Assembly: GCA_949738935.1 (NCBI GenBank)
Contig: CATJCJ010000456.1
Span: 1 to 40,082, forward strand
Direction: 5' to 3'
From: an uncultured Eubacteriales bacterium
GTDB taxonomy: Bacteria; Bacillota; Clostridia; Lachnospirales; CAG-274
Length of the DNA stretch: 40,082 nucleotides
Made by a program: the position numbers and the translations under genes. Below are positions 1 to 9,282 of the stretch, one piece after another. Each line of letters begins with the position of its first letter. Within the stretch, counting starts at the first letter, position 1. The notes below the pieces were generated by a model. It had not been told where the DNA came from, did no database searches, and saw only the letters and a list, made by a program, of their open reading frames with translations.

Positions 1-20
1 GTACCAAAAAATTTTTTCAT
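1..20 (-). CDS. 5' end of a leftward gene cut by the window edge
   Basis: Only the first six codons are present (Met-Lys-Lys-Phe-Phe-Gly). The start is supported by a Shine-Dalgarno sequence GAGGTGG four bases upstream of the ATG and by a near-consensus promoter about 60-90 bases further upstream on the same strand. The product cannot be recognised from six residues; the Lys-Lys-Phe-Phe opening would suit a signal peptide or membrane anchor, but that is a guess. Confidence 0.6.
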
Positions 21-79
21 TCAACCACCTCAGCATATTCTTTGTTGTGGATATACATTATCCTCATATATTTATAAAA

Positions 80-108
80 AGTATAATTTAATTTTATCAT
101 TTTGTCAA
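80..108 (-). promoter_or_regulatory. Sigma-A type promoter for the left-edge gene
   Basis: On the minus strand a perfect -35 box TTGACA (103-108) is separated by 17 bases from a -10 box TATACT (80-85). The transcript would start near position 73, giving a leader of about 50 bases before the edge gene's ATG. A TACGTA palindrome lies 17 bases upstream of the -35 box. Confidence 0.75.
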
Positions 109-125
109 CATACTATCAACTATTG

Positions 126-135
126 TTTACGTAAA
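126..135. promoter_or_regulatory. TACGTA-centred palindrome, candidate operator
   Basis: The ten bases TTTACGTAAA form a perfect palindrome just upstream of the left-edge promoter. On the minus strand the context GATTTACGTAAA matches 10 of 12 bases of the GATGTACGTATA found upstream of the AraR-type regulator's own promoter (28031-28042). AraR operators are known to be centred on TACGTA. Assigning this site to that regulator is inference. Confidence 0.35.
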
Positions 136-200
136 TCATTTTTAATGAAAACGTCATATATTTTAAACAATACCACATATTTTATAGCAATACAATTTAT

Positions 201-343
201 TATAGTAATTACACTTTAAAGGTTACAAAAAAATTATTTTACTTGCATAGGCCGCAAATTGCTTCGCAATTCGCTTACTGCCCAAGCAGTGCTTACGCAC
301 TCGTAAAATATTTTTTTGTCATAATTTAAGTGTAATTACTATA
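201..343. mobile_element. MITE-like element with 41-42 bp inverted ends
   Basis: The segment 201-242 (TATAGTAATTACACTT and onward to TTTTAC) is repeated, inverted, at 303-343 with a few mismatches and one indel. The outer bases read TA on both sides, as expected for a TA target duplication around an element at 203-341. The roughly 60-base core holds two small hairpins (AATTGC-TTC-GCAATT and AGTGC-TTAC-GCACT) and no open reading frame. Such short non-coding inverted-repeat elements with TA duplications are typical of MITEs moved by IS630/Tc1-mariner type transposases. No transposase is present in the window. Confidence 0.65.
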
Positions 344-478
344 AACGAGTTTAATAATAAATTTTTTCAGAAAAGCGAATTTTTCCGTTACAAAGTTTAA
401 AGTCAATCTTTTTTAAATAGCTTGCGGGTGTGACAACGCCTACGGTTCTATTGTTTTGCTATAAATAAAAATTAACCA

Positions 479-506
479 GAACATGTTTGAAAACTAAAAT
501 ACGCTT
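479..506 (+). promoter_or_regulatory. Copy C of a 28-bp upstream motif
   Basis: This copy begins GAACATGTTTG, continues AAAACTAAAATA and ends CGCTT. It matches 19-20 of 28 bases of the two other copies, with nearly all differences being transitions. It lies 96 bases upstream of the small cysteine-protein gene and points toward it, the same relation the other copies have to pectate lyase 2 and mrdA. It is the weakest of the three copies. Confidence 0.35.
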
Positions 507-602
507 TAAAGTTATAAGATTTGAATTTATAAGTATTGTTTTAAAGCAATACCGCATATTTTTTCAAATAAAAGTCAATATTAAATAATGAGGTGAGCTG
601 AA

Positions 603-776
603 ATGAAAAAAAAGAAAACAAACAAAGTTTGCTTAAATTTTAAACCCATAAACGAATATATCTCCCACTACAGAAATGACATAACACAAAACTGCAATGA
701 GTGCGTATACTTCTCATCAAGAAACTGCGGACTCGACATATCCGACAGTATTGAAACCGACTTTGATTTTTTTTAG
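603..776 (+). CDS. Small four-cysteine protein, 57 aa
   Basis: The gene has a good ribosome binding site (GAGGTG, eight bases before the ATG) and ends in TAG. The product starts with a basic run (Met-Lys-Lys-Lys-Lys) and has cysteines at 10, 31, 34 and 42, the last three in the segment CNECVYFSSRNCG (Cys-x2-Cys-x7-Cys). The tail is acidic and phenylalanine-rich (ETDFDFF). No signal peptide or membrane segment is seen. The cysteine spacing would suit a small zinc or iron-sulfur site, but I do not recognise the family. It stands alone on the plus strand, convergent with pectate lyase 1 and separated from it by a terminator hairpin. It is short, so coding status rests on the ribosome site and the ordered cysteines. 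Confidence 0.6.
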   Translation: MKKKKTNKVCLNFKPINEYISHYRNDITQNCNECVYFSSRNCGLDISDSIETDFDFF

Positions 777-887
777 TTTAAGTCTATGTACTCTGCCCAT
801 ACTCTCAAGCTCTTTTTAAAAAGACTTAATCTAAAAACTTTAAACCAAAAACCTGCAACTAACTGCTAAAAGTTACTTACAACTTAA

Positions 888-924
888 AATTAATGCCTTG
901 AAGAAAATCCTCAAGGCATTAATT
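888..924 (-). terminator. Rho-independent terminator of pectate lyase 1
   Basis: A perfect 14-bp stem (AATTAATGCCTTGA at 888-901 with its complement at 911-924) closes a nine-base loop. On the minus strand the stem is followed by TTTTAAG. It lies 18 bases after the stop codon of the lyase gene. Read on the plus strand it could also stop transcripts from the small gene at 603-776, though the following bases are less T-rich. Confidence 0.8.
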
Positions 925-941
925 CAGCTTTACCAAAATAT

Positions 942-3900
942 TTATTTAACTTCAAGTGCCTCACACAAAGGTTTCATATTATTGAGACTTTCCCAAAGGA
1001 AGACTTTAACATTTCCCTCTTTTGAAACAGCGCCAACTTGAACTTCCTGAACAGTTTTAGGTTTTGCGACGTCAAATTCCTGCTTCTTAACCTCAACAAT
1101 TTTTCCATCATTATCTGTCACAATAACTCCTATAGCCGCTTTTTTCAAATCATCCGCCCCAATATAACAAACTCTCGCCAAACCTGATGTTTTATCATAA
1201 GATATAATACTTGTAGTATCCTCATATTTAATATAAGGCGTGTATTTAATACCATAATAATTTAAAGTATCTTCACCATAAATATCAATAGTTGCGGGAC
1301 CGGGACCAGGGTAATTGTATTCTGAAACATTAGTAACTCCTGTTAAAGCATATTTTTGAGTATTACTTCCATCTGTTATAACAAGATTTCTTGTCGCACT
1401 GCTCTTTGCGGAAACAGCATATACTTTAATATCAGCTTTTCCATTAACCTTAATTTTAAAATGATTTCCCGCTTTATTTTGCATATTGTGTGAAAAACTT
1501 GTTCCATCATTAAAGTTTTTGCCACCGCTTCTAAGACTCGCTTCATTACTAAATTCAAGAGTGAGTTCTTCAAACGAATGAGTTCCTGTAATTGATGAAC
1601 CTAAATCCAAAAATTGTTTATCACCAAAATTCCAGAATTTAGTTTCTCCTTTTATTATCTCCACAACAGATATAAGATTGTTAATAGCGTCCTCAAGCTT
1701 TATAGCCGCGGTCATAATTTCCTCTTTAGAAGCGTCTTCCTTTGCCAAAACACTTTCAGCCTCTTTAAGAGCGTCACTAAAAATAACCCAAGACTTAACG
1801 CTGTAATCATCTTTATTCAATCCTTTAGCTTTTGCGACAGCACTTTCAAGACTGCTTTTTTCATTTAATGAGACATAAACATTATCAATATAATAAGTTC
1901 CCTCTGAATCTTTAATAGGTTTAATAAAGAAACCTTGTTTAATAGGTTGTTTTGTTTTGGCATGCAAAACCGTTTCAAATTTCTCGGCAACAACATCATC
2001 TTTTAAAGTCAAGACTTCATCATTTAAGTTTAAAAGTTTAATATTAGCTTTATTTTCACCAACTTTTGAGGTTATATTAACTCTATACCAACTTCCTGTA
2101 GAATAGTTAAATCTCTCAGCTTTTTCACTTCCAAAACTTACCGTGCCATCATTGTTAAAAGCAACTTTATAAGCTGAACCTAAATCTGTTTGGAAATAAA
2201 AATCAACCGCCGGTTTTTCTCCGGTAATAAGCACATCAAAAGAATTATCAACAAAACCTTGACTAACCTCGTATTCATGTCTTACATATCCTTCAACATA
2301 ATTTTCATCAACAGCGTTTGGAGATATTTTCATTTTACCGGTTTCATTGTTGCCAACATTTTCCGTTGTCCACATTGGTTCTAAAATTTTATGATCCTGT
2401 GTTTGCCATAACCAGTCAAGACCGTAATTCATATTCCATACATAAGATTGCTCAGTACCCCTGTTAATACTTTCAAGCCCAAGCCAGCCTGCATCAGCCC
2501 CTCCAGATGCTCCTTCTCCCTTTGTAGCGGCGAATCCCATATAATACTCATCGCTCAAAGTCGTCTCAGTCTCAGCCAAAAGTCTTAACTTTTTATAACA
2601 CTGAGCGTTTTTATTTGTTGTCTCAAAAATTCTAAGAACATTTCCCTCTTTTTCAACTATAAAATAAGCGTTATCGGGAGAAAAATTATCAATAGTTTTA
2701 ATTATCTCATATTCCCCACCCTTTGTCTTTCTCGCCTTCAAAGAATAAACATTTTTTCCGTCAATCTTTTCGGCTCCAAAGAAATAAGAAACTCCGTCAG
2801 CATCAGAAGCGTTTTCTTTAAGCATAATACCAAAATCTTTACTGCTTTGCATTCTGCTTCGGTAATAAATTCTCATATCATTATTAAACTTTTGATACAT
2901 ATATCCATATTTATCAGAAGTTCCGCTGATATTGCCTTCCGGAGAGTTAATTTTATAAGTATAATCAAATAATGTGTCCTGTTCATACTTGTTAAAAGAA
3001 ATATAAGTAGGCATATCTGTATCTGTTCCGCCGATATTAGTGGATTCCCATGGAGCCACCTCATCACTGACAGCGATTTTTACGGTCTTCTCGGCTCTTC
3101 CAAGATTCTCGTCAAAACATATAATTCTCAAATCACCCTCAGTTGCGCCTGAGAATTTAACAGGTATAGTACGTTCTTCCACAGAACTTATACCCTCTTT
3201 AATATACAAATCTTCTATAATATTATCTCCAAACATTATGACAATCTCATTAACTTTAGCTTTGGCGTCAGGAGTAACCTCAATTTTAATATCTTGAGTT
3301 AAATTAAGCAATTGTCTGTCTTTCAAATTTTTTAACTCAATCTTTGGATTTGTTTTTTTATCATTATCTATAAACGCTACATTAGTGAATTCAGACACTG
3401 TTATTTTGTCAGCTACACCTTTAGCGTAAACCGCCGCGGTGACATTTCCTCCGCCAAGGTCTTTATCCAAAGAAACAGTCGCAATATCTTTAAGCATTGA
3501 GGCACTGCTTCCCGCTTGTAATATAATATTGTCTCCATTCTTCTCAATGTTAAACATATTTGAACCATAAACGTCAATACCTTCCGCTTCTGAGACCACA
3601 CCGTTAATACTTTTTTTCATAACAATTTTATTGCCTTCATAAATCCTGTAAAGCTTAACGATTTTATCTCCCGATGAAATGGAAATACCCGTTTCAACTC
3701 CACTCACAAGATTTGAAACATAATCGGATTTAGCGGTAAATAAAAAGTCTCCCTCAATATTTTCTTTTTGAAGTATAGCTAACTTTTCTCCGTTTACATA
3801 TGTGTAAACTCTGCCATTATCCTCAAAAACTTTAGCTCCCTCAGCATCGCTCGCGTCAGTAAGCTCGCCGCCGTAATTTTCACCGATAACATAAACTACC

Positions 3901-5843
3901 TGAGTATTGCTTAATGAATAAATTCCATCATCTTTAAGAGCTTTCACAGTAATATAATTTTCTCCCAAAGGTAAGTCAGACACGTTAATTGTAGTTTGAT
4001 TTGAGGCGGTTTCTTCTTTAATCATTTTTCCATCACAGTAAACCTCAAATTTACTGAATGCGGAATCAGCAGGTACAGAAAGAGCAATATCAGCACTCCT
4101 CTGAGTCACAATTTTATCAGCGATATTTATAGTAATATTGCCAAAAGTGTTTTTTCCAATATCCTCAGCGTAAATTTCAAGCCATGTAAGACCGTTAGGA
4201 CCAATATTAATAGAATCTTTAGGATTTGTTTTATCAAGTCCCATTTTATCTTCCCATACATCGGCTATACCATCTTTATCTGAATCAAATTCAGCATCTC
4301 TGCTAACATCTTTACCACCGTTAAACACAGGATACCCTCTGTCGTCATAGTCACCAACAGCAGCGTCTTTCGGTATACCATCGGCAGGGGTATCAACAAG
4401 ACCATAACTTTTTTCCAGTTTAGAACCCACAACAATCTCATCAATACTAACAGGAGTATTAGGCGCTGTTCTATCCTCAACATTTTTTATAATTCTCGTA
4501 TCAACCTTATCTCTTGGAAAAGCGCCCGCGTTTTCTATAACATATTTATATACATCTTCCGCGTTTTTATCAGCTACAGAATAATCCACATTTCCAACAA
4601 AAGGAATGGGCTCCTCAAGATATTTTGGCTGAAATTCCTCTTGAAGACTGGCAATAAAATCGTCACTGTACTTTTCATCAGGAAAAACTCCTATTCTTTC
4701 AGCAGGCTGATAATTATTCTCATTTACTTTTTGCGCATACGCCTTTACAGTATCAGACTCACTGTCAGAAATATCTATTATATTTCCATTAGCGTAAATT
4801 TTTCCAAATCTGTCGGCACCGTATTTATTACCTGTACTATATTCAAAAATTCTGGCTTTTTTCTTATCACTCACAGATTTATCTTTAACAAGAGTAAAAT
4901 CATCATCATTTCTATCTATTTTAACACCTGTCGCCGGTCCCGGTCTGTAGACATTATTCACGATATTAGTTCCAGCTCCGTTCTCAGAACCATATCCCGC
5001 CTTATCCTGCCAGTTATAAATAACATTATTTCTTATATCAACAACTGTATCCCAATCATTGTAACCTGCCGTCATAGCCGTAGTTTCAGAAGTACCGATT
5101 TTAGGGTTACGACTTTTATGTGTAGCTATAAGATTGTTGTACACACTAAGATTAATTCCACCCCATATAGCCGCGTAACTATGTGTATCTTTAGCATGTA
5201 TAGAATGATTAAGTGCTTCAGCGATGATACAGTTTTGAATAGTAACGTCCTTAACAGCATAAGCGGTCAAATTTTCATCTGTACCCCAGCTTACACTGCA
5301 ATGGTCAATAATAACATTTTTTGTGTTGTCAACAAACTCAAGACCATCCTGAGTCCTTGTCTGATTACCATCAGCAAGTTTATCTCCAACACGGAAACGA
5401 ATATATCTTAAAATAATATTCTCACCAGAAACCTTAATATTGTTTCCCCTAAAACAAATTCCATCTCCAGGAGCTGTTTGTCCTAATATAGTAATATTGT
5501 TTTTACCATTTCCTCCAATAGTAACATTCTCTTCCAAATCTATGTACCCCGAAACATCAAAAACAATTATTCTATTTCCTCTTGATACAGCCTCCCTAAA
5601 AGAACCCTCTCCTTTGTTGGCAAGACTTGTAACATGATAAACTTCCATTTCTTTGCCGCTTTCAACGGCGCCTCTGGCTCCCGAAGTATACATACCGCCC
5701 CCCTGAGCGCCTGGAAAAGCAACCGTTTTGGAAATCTCACTTGTTCTAACAGCAACGCTATCTTCCGCAAAAACAGTATTCAAAGCAAAGCTACTAAACG
5801 CAATAACGGAAGAAAGGACTAAAGACGCGATTTTTCTAAGCAT
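942..5843 (-). CDS. Secreted multidomain pectate lyase 1 (PL1-like), 1633 aa
   Basis: The protein should cleave homogalacturonan by beta-elimination outside the cell. A signal peptide covers residues 1-26 (cut after VFA). The right-handed beta-helix lyase domain spans about 43-305, with the opening FPGAQGGG, then GQTAPGDGICFRGN, DHCSVSWGTDEN and HKSRNPKIG; the last carries the arginine expected to act as base. A calcium-loop segment rich in Asp (DSDKDGIADVWEDKMGLD, about 520-540) follows. The middle, about 590-1330, looks like a series of beta-sandwich modules. A helical FIVAR-type repeat lies at about 1334-1395 and a last beta-sandwich at 1400-1540. No dockerin, sortase signal or S-layer motif is seen. 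The start has a strong ribosome site (GGAGG) and the gene is monocistronic between its own promoter and terminator. The lyase assignment is firm; module names beyond FIVAR are uncertain. Confidence 0.88.
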   Translation of the reverse strand: MLRKIASLVLSSVIAFSSFALNTVFAEDSVAVRTSEISKTVAFPGAQGGGMYTSGARGAVESGKEMEVYHVTSLANKGEGSFREAVSRGNRIIVFDVSGYIDLEENVTIGGNGKNNITILGQTAPGDGICFRGNNIKVSGENIILRYIRFRVGDKLADGNQTRTQDGLEFVDNTKNVIIDHCSVSWGTDENLTAYAVKDVTIQNCIIAEALNHSIHAKDTHSYAAIWGGINLSVYNNLIATHKSRNPKIGTSETTAMTAGYNDWDTVVDIRNNVIYNWQDKAGYGSENGAGTNIVNNVYRPGPATGVKIDRNDDDFTLVKDKSVSDKKKARIFEYSTGNKYGADRFGKIYANGNIIDISDSESDTVKAYAQKVNENNYQPAERIGVFPDEKYSDDFIASLQEEFQPKYLEEPIPFVGNVDYSVADKNAEDVYKYVIENAGAFPRDKVDTRIIKNVEDRTAPNTPVSIDEIVVGSKLEKSYGLVDTPADGIPKDAAVGDYDDRGYPVFNGGKDVSRDAEFDSDKDGIADVWEDKMGLDKTNPKDSINIGPNGLTWLEIYAEDIGKNTFGNITINIADKIVTQRSADIALSVPADSAFSKFEVYCDGKMIKEETASNQTTINVSDLPLGENYITVKALKDDGIYSLSNTQVVYVIGENYGGELTDASDAEGAKVFEDNGRVYTYVNGEKLAILQKENIEGDFLFTAKSDYVSNLVSGVETGISISSGDKIVKLYRIYEGNKIVMKKSINGVVSEAEGIDVYGSNMFNIEKNGDNIILQAGSSASMLKDIATVSLDKDLGGGNVTAAVYAKGVADKITVSEFTNVAFIDNDKKTNPKIELKNLKDRQLLNLTQDIKIEVTPDAKAKVNEIVIMFGDNIIEDLYIKEGISSVEERTIPVKFSGATEGDLRIICFDENLGRAEKTVKIAVSDEVAPWESTNIGGTDTDMPTYISFNKYEQDTLFDYTYKINSPEGNISGTSDKYGYMYQKFNNDMRIYYRSRMQSSKDFGIMLKENASDADGVSYFFGAEKIDGKNVYSLKARKTKGGEYEIIKTIDNFSPDNAYFIVEKEGNVLRIFETTNKNAQCYKKLRLLAETETTLSDEYYMGFAATKGEGASGGADAGWLGLESINRGTEQSYVWNMNYGLDWLWQTQDHKILEPMWTTENVGNNETGKMKISPNAVDENYVEGYVRHEYEVSQGFVDNSFDVLITGEKPAVDFYFQTDLGSAYKVAFNNDGTVSFGSEKAERFNYSTGSWYRVNITSKVGENKANIKLLNLNDEVLTLKDDVVAEKFETVLHAKTKQPIKQGFFIKPIKDSEGTYYIDNVYVSLNEKSSLESAVAKAKGLNKDDYSVKSWVIFSDALKEAESVLAKEDASKEEIMTAAIKLEDAINNLISVVEIIKGETKFWNFGDKQFLDLGSSITGTHSFEELTLEFSNEASLRSGGKNFNDGTSFSHNMQNKAGNHFKIKVNGKADIKVYAVSAKSSATRNLVITDGSNTQKYALTGVTNVSEYNYPGPGPATIDIYGEDTLNYYGIKYTPYIKYEDTTSIISYDKTSGLARVCYIGADDLKKAAIGVIVTDNDGKIVEVKKQEFDVAKPKTVQEVQVGAVSKEGNVKVFLWESLNNMKPLCEALEVK

Positions 5844-5897
5844 TCTATCTCCTCCTAAGATTAATATTTAAAACATATCCTACAACCTTTTTGTTTA

Positions 5898-5927
5898 ATG
5901 ATAACATAAAATCATACATACGGTCAA
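5898..5927 (-). promoter_or_regulatory. Probable promoter of pectate lyase 1
   Basis: On the minus strand TTGACC (5922-5927) and TATCAT (5898-5903) are separated by 18 bases. The start codon is about 50 bases downstream, behind the ribosome site AGGAGGAGATAGA. The boxes are each one base off consensus, so the gene can be transcribed separately from the upstream hemL-rsmF-ygiQ group. No clear operator was seen. Confidence 0.5.
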
Positions 5928-5946
5928 TCAAATTCTTAAACAGAAT

Positions 5947-7854
5947 CTAAAGATTTTTGTTTTTCAGAAATTTTTTTGTGTGGATATTTCTTATGGTTTT
6001 TTTCTTTTTAAAATTCTTGGTAAAAATTTGTTTTTTATTATCATTTTTCTTATAAGTTTCATTTTTTCTTGGTCTTATAAGGCAATGCCTGTCAAAACCT
6101 ATCAAATCACTTCTTCCAGATTTTTTTAACGCCTCAAAAACAAGCTCATAATTTTTTGGAAGCTTATATTGAATTAACGCTCTTTGCATAGCTTTTTCGT
6201 GAGGACTTTTAGGAACATAAACTTTTCGCATTGTTCTTGGGTCAATTTCGGTATAATACATACAAGTGGAAAGAGTCCCCGGAGTGGGATAAAAGTCCTG
6301 AACCTGTTCCGGGGTATATCCCAAATCCCTCAAATATTCGGCAAGCTCAACAGCACTGTTTAAATCACATCCGGGATGGCTGCTCATAAGATATGGAACA
6401 AGGTATTGCTCTTTCCCAATCTTTCTATTTATTTCATAATATTTTTTGACAAATCTCTCGTAGATATCCTTACCAGGCTTCCCCATTTTCTCAAGAACTT
6501 TTGGAGATATATGTTCAGGAGCAACTTTAAGTTGTCCACTAATATGATATTTGCAAAGCTCATAAAAAAACTCATCGTCTTTATCATAAATAAGATAATC
6601 ATATCGTATTCCTGAACGTACAAAAACCTTTTTAACCTTTGGAATTTCTCGAATCTTTCTCAAAAGTTTAAGATAATCTTTGTGCTCAACCCTCAAATTT
6701 TTACAAGGAGATGGAAAAAGACATTGTCTTTTTTTACATACTCCCTCAATAATTTGCTTGTCACAAGCGGGCGCTCTGAAGTTAGCGGTAGGTCCTCCAA
6801 CATCATGAATATATCCCTTAAAATCCGCCTCCCAAACAATTTTATTTGCCTCATTTAAAATCGACTGATGGCTCCTTGCCTGAACAACTCTTCCTTGATG
6901 AAAAGCCAAAGCGCAAAAATTACAATTTCCAAAACAGCCCCTGTTTGAGATTATACTAAATTTAACTTCCTCAATAGCGGGAACTCCCCCCTTTTCTTCA
7001 TACATAGGGTGATAATTTCTCATATACCCAAGAGAATATGAGTTATCAAACTCAGCTGTGGACAGAGGCATAGAAGGTTTATTTTGAACAACAAACTCAT
7101 TATCATAAGGCTCGACAAGAATTTTTGCCGTAACAGCGTCAGTATTTTCATATTGAGTTAAAAAGCTCTCGGCATAAGTTTTTTTATCGCTTTTAGTTTT
7201 TTTATATTCCGGCAACATAATATAGTCATCATATATATTATCAAGACTTTTAGTTTTATAAACTGTTCCTCTCACATATGTTATCTCATTTATAGGAATA
7301 CCACTGTCAAGACTTTCAGCAAGTTCTATAATTTGATGCTCACCCATACCATACATAAGAATATCCGCCCGCGAGTCAAGAATAATGGAACGTCTGACAG
7401 AATTATCCCAATAATCATAATGCGAAAGTCTTCTAAGGCTTGCCTCAAGTCCTCCAATCATAATAGGAACATCTTTATATAACTCTTTTATTTTCTGGCA
7501 ATACACAATAGTCGCTCTATCCGGGCGAAGTCCCATAACACCACCGGGAGAATAAAGGTCTTTTTGTCTTCTTTTTTTAGCGACACTATAATGATTAACC
7601 ATAGAGTCAATATTTCCTCCTGTGACTAAAAATGAAAGTCTTGGTTTTCCAAAGACATCAAAACTATATTTATTCTTCCAGTCAGGCTGCGGAATAATTC
7701 CAACCTTAAACCCATGACTTTCAAGAAGTCTTGATATAATCGCCGCGCCAAAAGACGGGTGGTCAACATAAGCGTCACCTGTCACAAAAACAAAATCCAG
7801 CTCATTCCAGCCTCTTTTTCTCACATCCTCTCTACAAACAGGCAAAAAACTCAT
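5947..7854 (-). CDS. YgiQ-family radical SAM protein, 635 aa
   Basis: The protein belongs to the UPF0313/YgiQ family of radical S-adenosylmethionine enzymes, whose reaction is not established. The 4Fe-4S ligands are Cys307, Cys311 and Cys314 in [12 protein letters not shown]. The N-terminal half is B12-binding-like ([20 protein letters not shown]), followed by the family signature [16 protein letters not shown] (about 135-150). The C-terminal part holds [17 protein letters not shown], and the last 40 residues are very basic and lysine/asparagine-rich, probably disordered. Length is within the family's usual range. The gene follows rsmF after a 31-base gap and has the ribosome site AAAGGAAG, so it is probably co-transcribed with hemL and rsmF. 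No clear terminator follows. Confidence 0.93.
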   Translation of the reverse strand: MSFLPVCREDVRKRGWNELDFVFVTGDAYVDHPSFGAAIISRLLESHGFKVGIIPQPDWKNKYSFDVFGKPRLSFLVTGGNIDSMVNHYSVAKKRRQKDLYSPGGVMGLRPDRATIVYCQKIKELYKDVPIMIGGLEASLRRLSHYDYWDNSVRRSIILDSRADILMYGMGEHQIIELAESLDSGIPINEITYVRGTVYKTKSLDNIYDDYIMLPEYKKTKSDKKTYAESFLTQYENTDAVTAKILVEPYDNEFVVQNKPSMPLSTAEFDNSYSLGYMRNYHPMYEEKGGVPAIEEVKFSIISNRGCFGNCNFCALAFHQGRVVQARSHQSILNEANKIVWEADFKGYIHDVGGPTANFRAPACDKQIIEGVCKKRQCLFPSPCKNLRVEHKDYLKLLRKIREIPKVKKVFVRSGIRYDYLIYDKDDEFFYELCKYHISGQLKVAPEHISPKVLEKMGKPGKDIYERFVKKYYEINRKIGKEQYLVPYLMSSHPGCDLNSAVELAEYLRDLGYTPEQVQDFYPTPGTLSTCMYYTEIDPRTMRKVYVPKSPHEKAMQRALIQYKLPKNYELVFEALKKSGRSDLIGFDRHCLIRPRKNETYKKNDNKKQIFTKNFKKKKTIRNIHTKKFLKNKNL

Positions 7855-7885
7855 TTTTAAAACTTCCTTTCTAAAATCACACCGC

Positions 7886-9241
7886 TTACATTATCCAGCT
7901 ACGTAAATACTTGTTTTTCATTCTTCCATCCTGAACCTTTCCCCAACCAATAGGAAATCCGTCAACACAAATAAGGTTCCATCCATTGTTTGTATTAATT
8001 TTAAAAGACTCTCCTTTTAAATATCTAATAAGCATAGGGTCGTCAACAGAAAAATCAACCACATATTTCACATTTTCTTTTTTAAGGCCCATAGCTAAAC
8101 ACTGTGAAGGCTCAAATCTTTTTGTTTTCATATCTCCGATATAAAAGCCGCTTCTCATAATCCTTAATCCTTTAAGGTCAATACCAAACGGAATTTTCAT
8201 AAGAGATTTTCCGTGCATATTAAGATTTTGAGATATATCAATATTCATATATTTTTCCATAAACAAACAATAATCCGCAAGAGCTTTTTTATCAACAGGT
8301 TTTATTTTCGACAATATTCTTTTCTCGTCAGTGCCTTTTTTTCTCAAAAGAGCAAGAAAATGCCCTTCGCCTTTTACTTTATGCGGCCATAATCTTCCAC
8401 ACTTTTCAAGGTCATTTCTTCCGCCAGCCACCCATTCGTTTCTTCCCCTATCAAAGCCAAGATTTTTATCCACATCAAGAAGCTCAAAATCATCATGCAA
8501 ATCAAGAAACTCATTAATCATCCCCTCATCTTCCTCCGGAGCGAAAGTACAGGTTGAATAAGCGATAACACCGCCGCCGCAAAGCATTTTAGCCGCGTTT
8601 TTTAAAATATCTCTTTGAAGAGAACAGCAAGATTCCGTCTTATGTACTTCCCAGCTTCTAATAGCGTTAGAATCTTTACGAAACATACCCTCTCCTGAAC
8701 AAGGAGCGTCTACAATAATTTTATTAAAAAAACCATAAAACTTTTCAGCTAATTTCCGCGGAGTCTCATTTGTGACAACGGCGTTTGTTATTCCGGCGGC
8801 CTCAATATTGTGAAGCAACGCTTTACACCTTGAAGCACTTACATCATTACTAACAAGAATTCCTGAACCTTTAAGTTTAGCGCCAACCTGAGTACTTTTC
8901 CCACCAGGAGCGGCGCAAAGATCCAAAACTTTGTCTCCAGGCTGAATATCAATCAAAGCTCCCGCAGACATAGCGCTTGGTTCCTGAATATAATAAAGCC
9001 CGGCATTATAGTAAGGATGCTTTGTTGGTTTATCGTCCTCAGAATAATAAAACCCTTCTTTACACCATTTTACTCCTGTAAGTTTAAAATCAATAAGTCG
9101 AACGAATTCTTCCGGAGCAATTTTTAAAGTATTCACTCTAAGCCCATAGTATCTTTTTTCATCAAAACTTTTTAAATATTCATTATACTCATCGCCAAGA
9201 AGAGTCTTCATTTTAATTTCATAACTCTTCGGTAAATTCAT
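7886..9241 (-). CDS. rsmF: RsmF-type rRNA cytosine-C5 methyltransferase, 451 aa
   Basis: The protein is predicted to methylate a cytosine C5 of rRNA using S-adenosylmethionine. Motifs of the NOL1/NOP2/Sun family are clear: the SAM-binding [13 protein letters not shown] (about 105-117), the Pro-Cys catalytic helper in [10 protein letters not shown] (about 180) and the nucleophile cysteine in [11 protein letters not shown] (about 232). The C-terminal extension of about 160 residues, containing a PUA-like region ([13 protein letters not shown]), is typical of the RsmF/YebU group rather than RsmB. I place the start at the ATG at 9241; a TTG two codons upstream (9247) also has acceptable spacing to the AAAGGA ribosome site. 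The gene is 41 bases after hemL and precedes ygiQ. Confidence 0.9.
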   Translation of the reverse strand: MNLPKSYEIKMKTLLGDEYNEYLKSFDEKRYYGLRVNTLKIAPEEFVRLIDFKLTGVKWCKEGFYYSEDDKPTKHPYYNAGLYYIQEPSAMSAGALIDIQPGDKVLDLCAAPGGKSTQVGAKLKGSGILVSNDVSASRCKALLHNIEAAGITNAVVTNETPRKLAEKFYGFFNKIIVDAPCSGEGMFRKDSNAIRSWEVHKTESCCSLQRDILKNAAKMLCGGGVIAYSTCTFAPEEDEGMINEFLDLHDDFELLDVDKNLGFDRGRNEWVAGGRNDLEKCGRLWPHKVKGEGHFLALLRKKGTDEKRILSKIKPVDKKALADYCLFMEKYMNIDISQNLNMHGKSLMKIPFGIDLKGLRIMRSGFYIGDMKTKRFEPSQCLAMGLKKENVKYVVDFSVDDPMLIRYLKGESFKINTNNGWNLICVDGFPIGWGKVQDGRMKNKYLRSWIM

Positions 9242-9282
9242 AAACAAAAAATCCTTTCATAATTTCATTAGTAAATCCAATA

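Noticed and set aside
4641-5411. 256-codon open frame on the plus strand inside pectate lyase 1
   Set aside because: It is antisense to a conserved lyase domain, has no ribosome site and its product is low-complexity Ser/Ile/Asn-rich; it is a shadow of the real gene.
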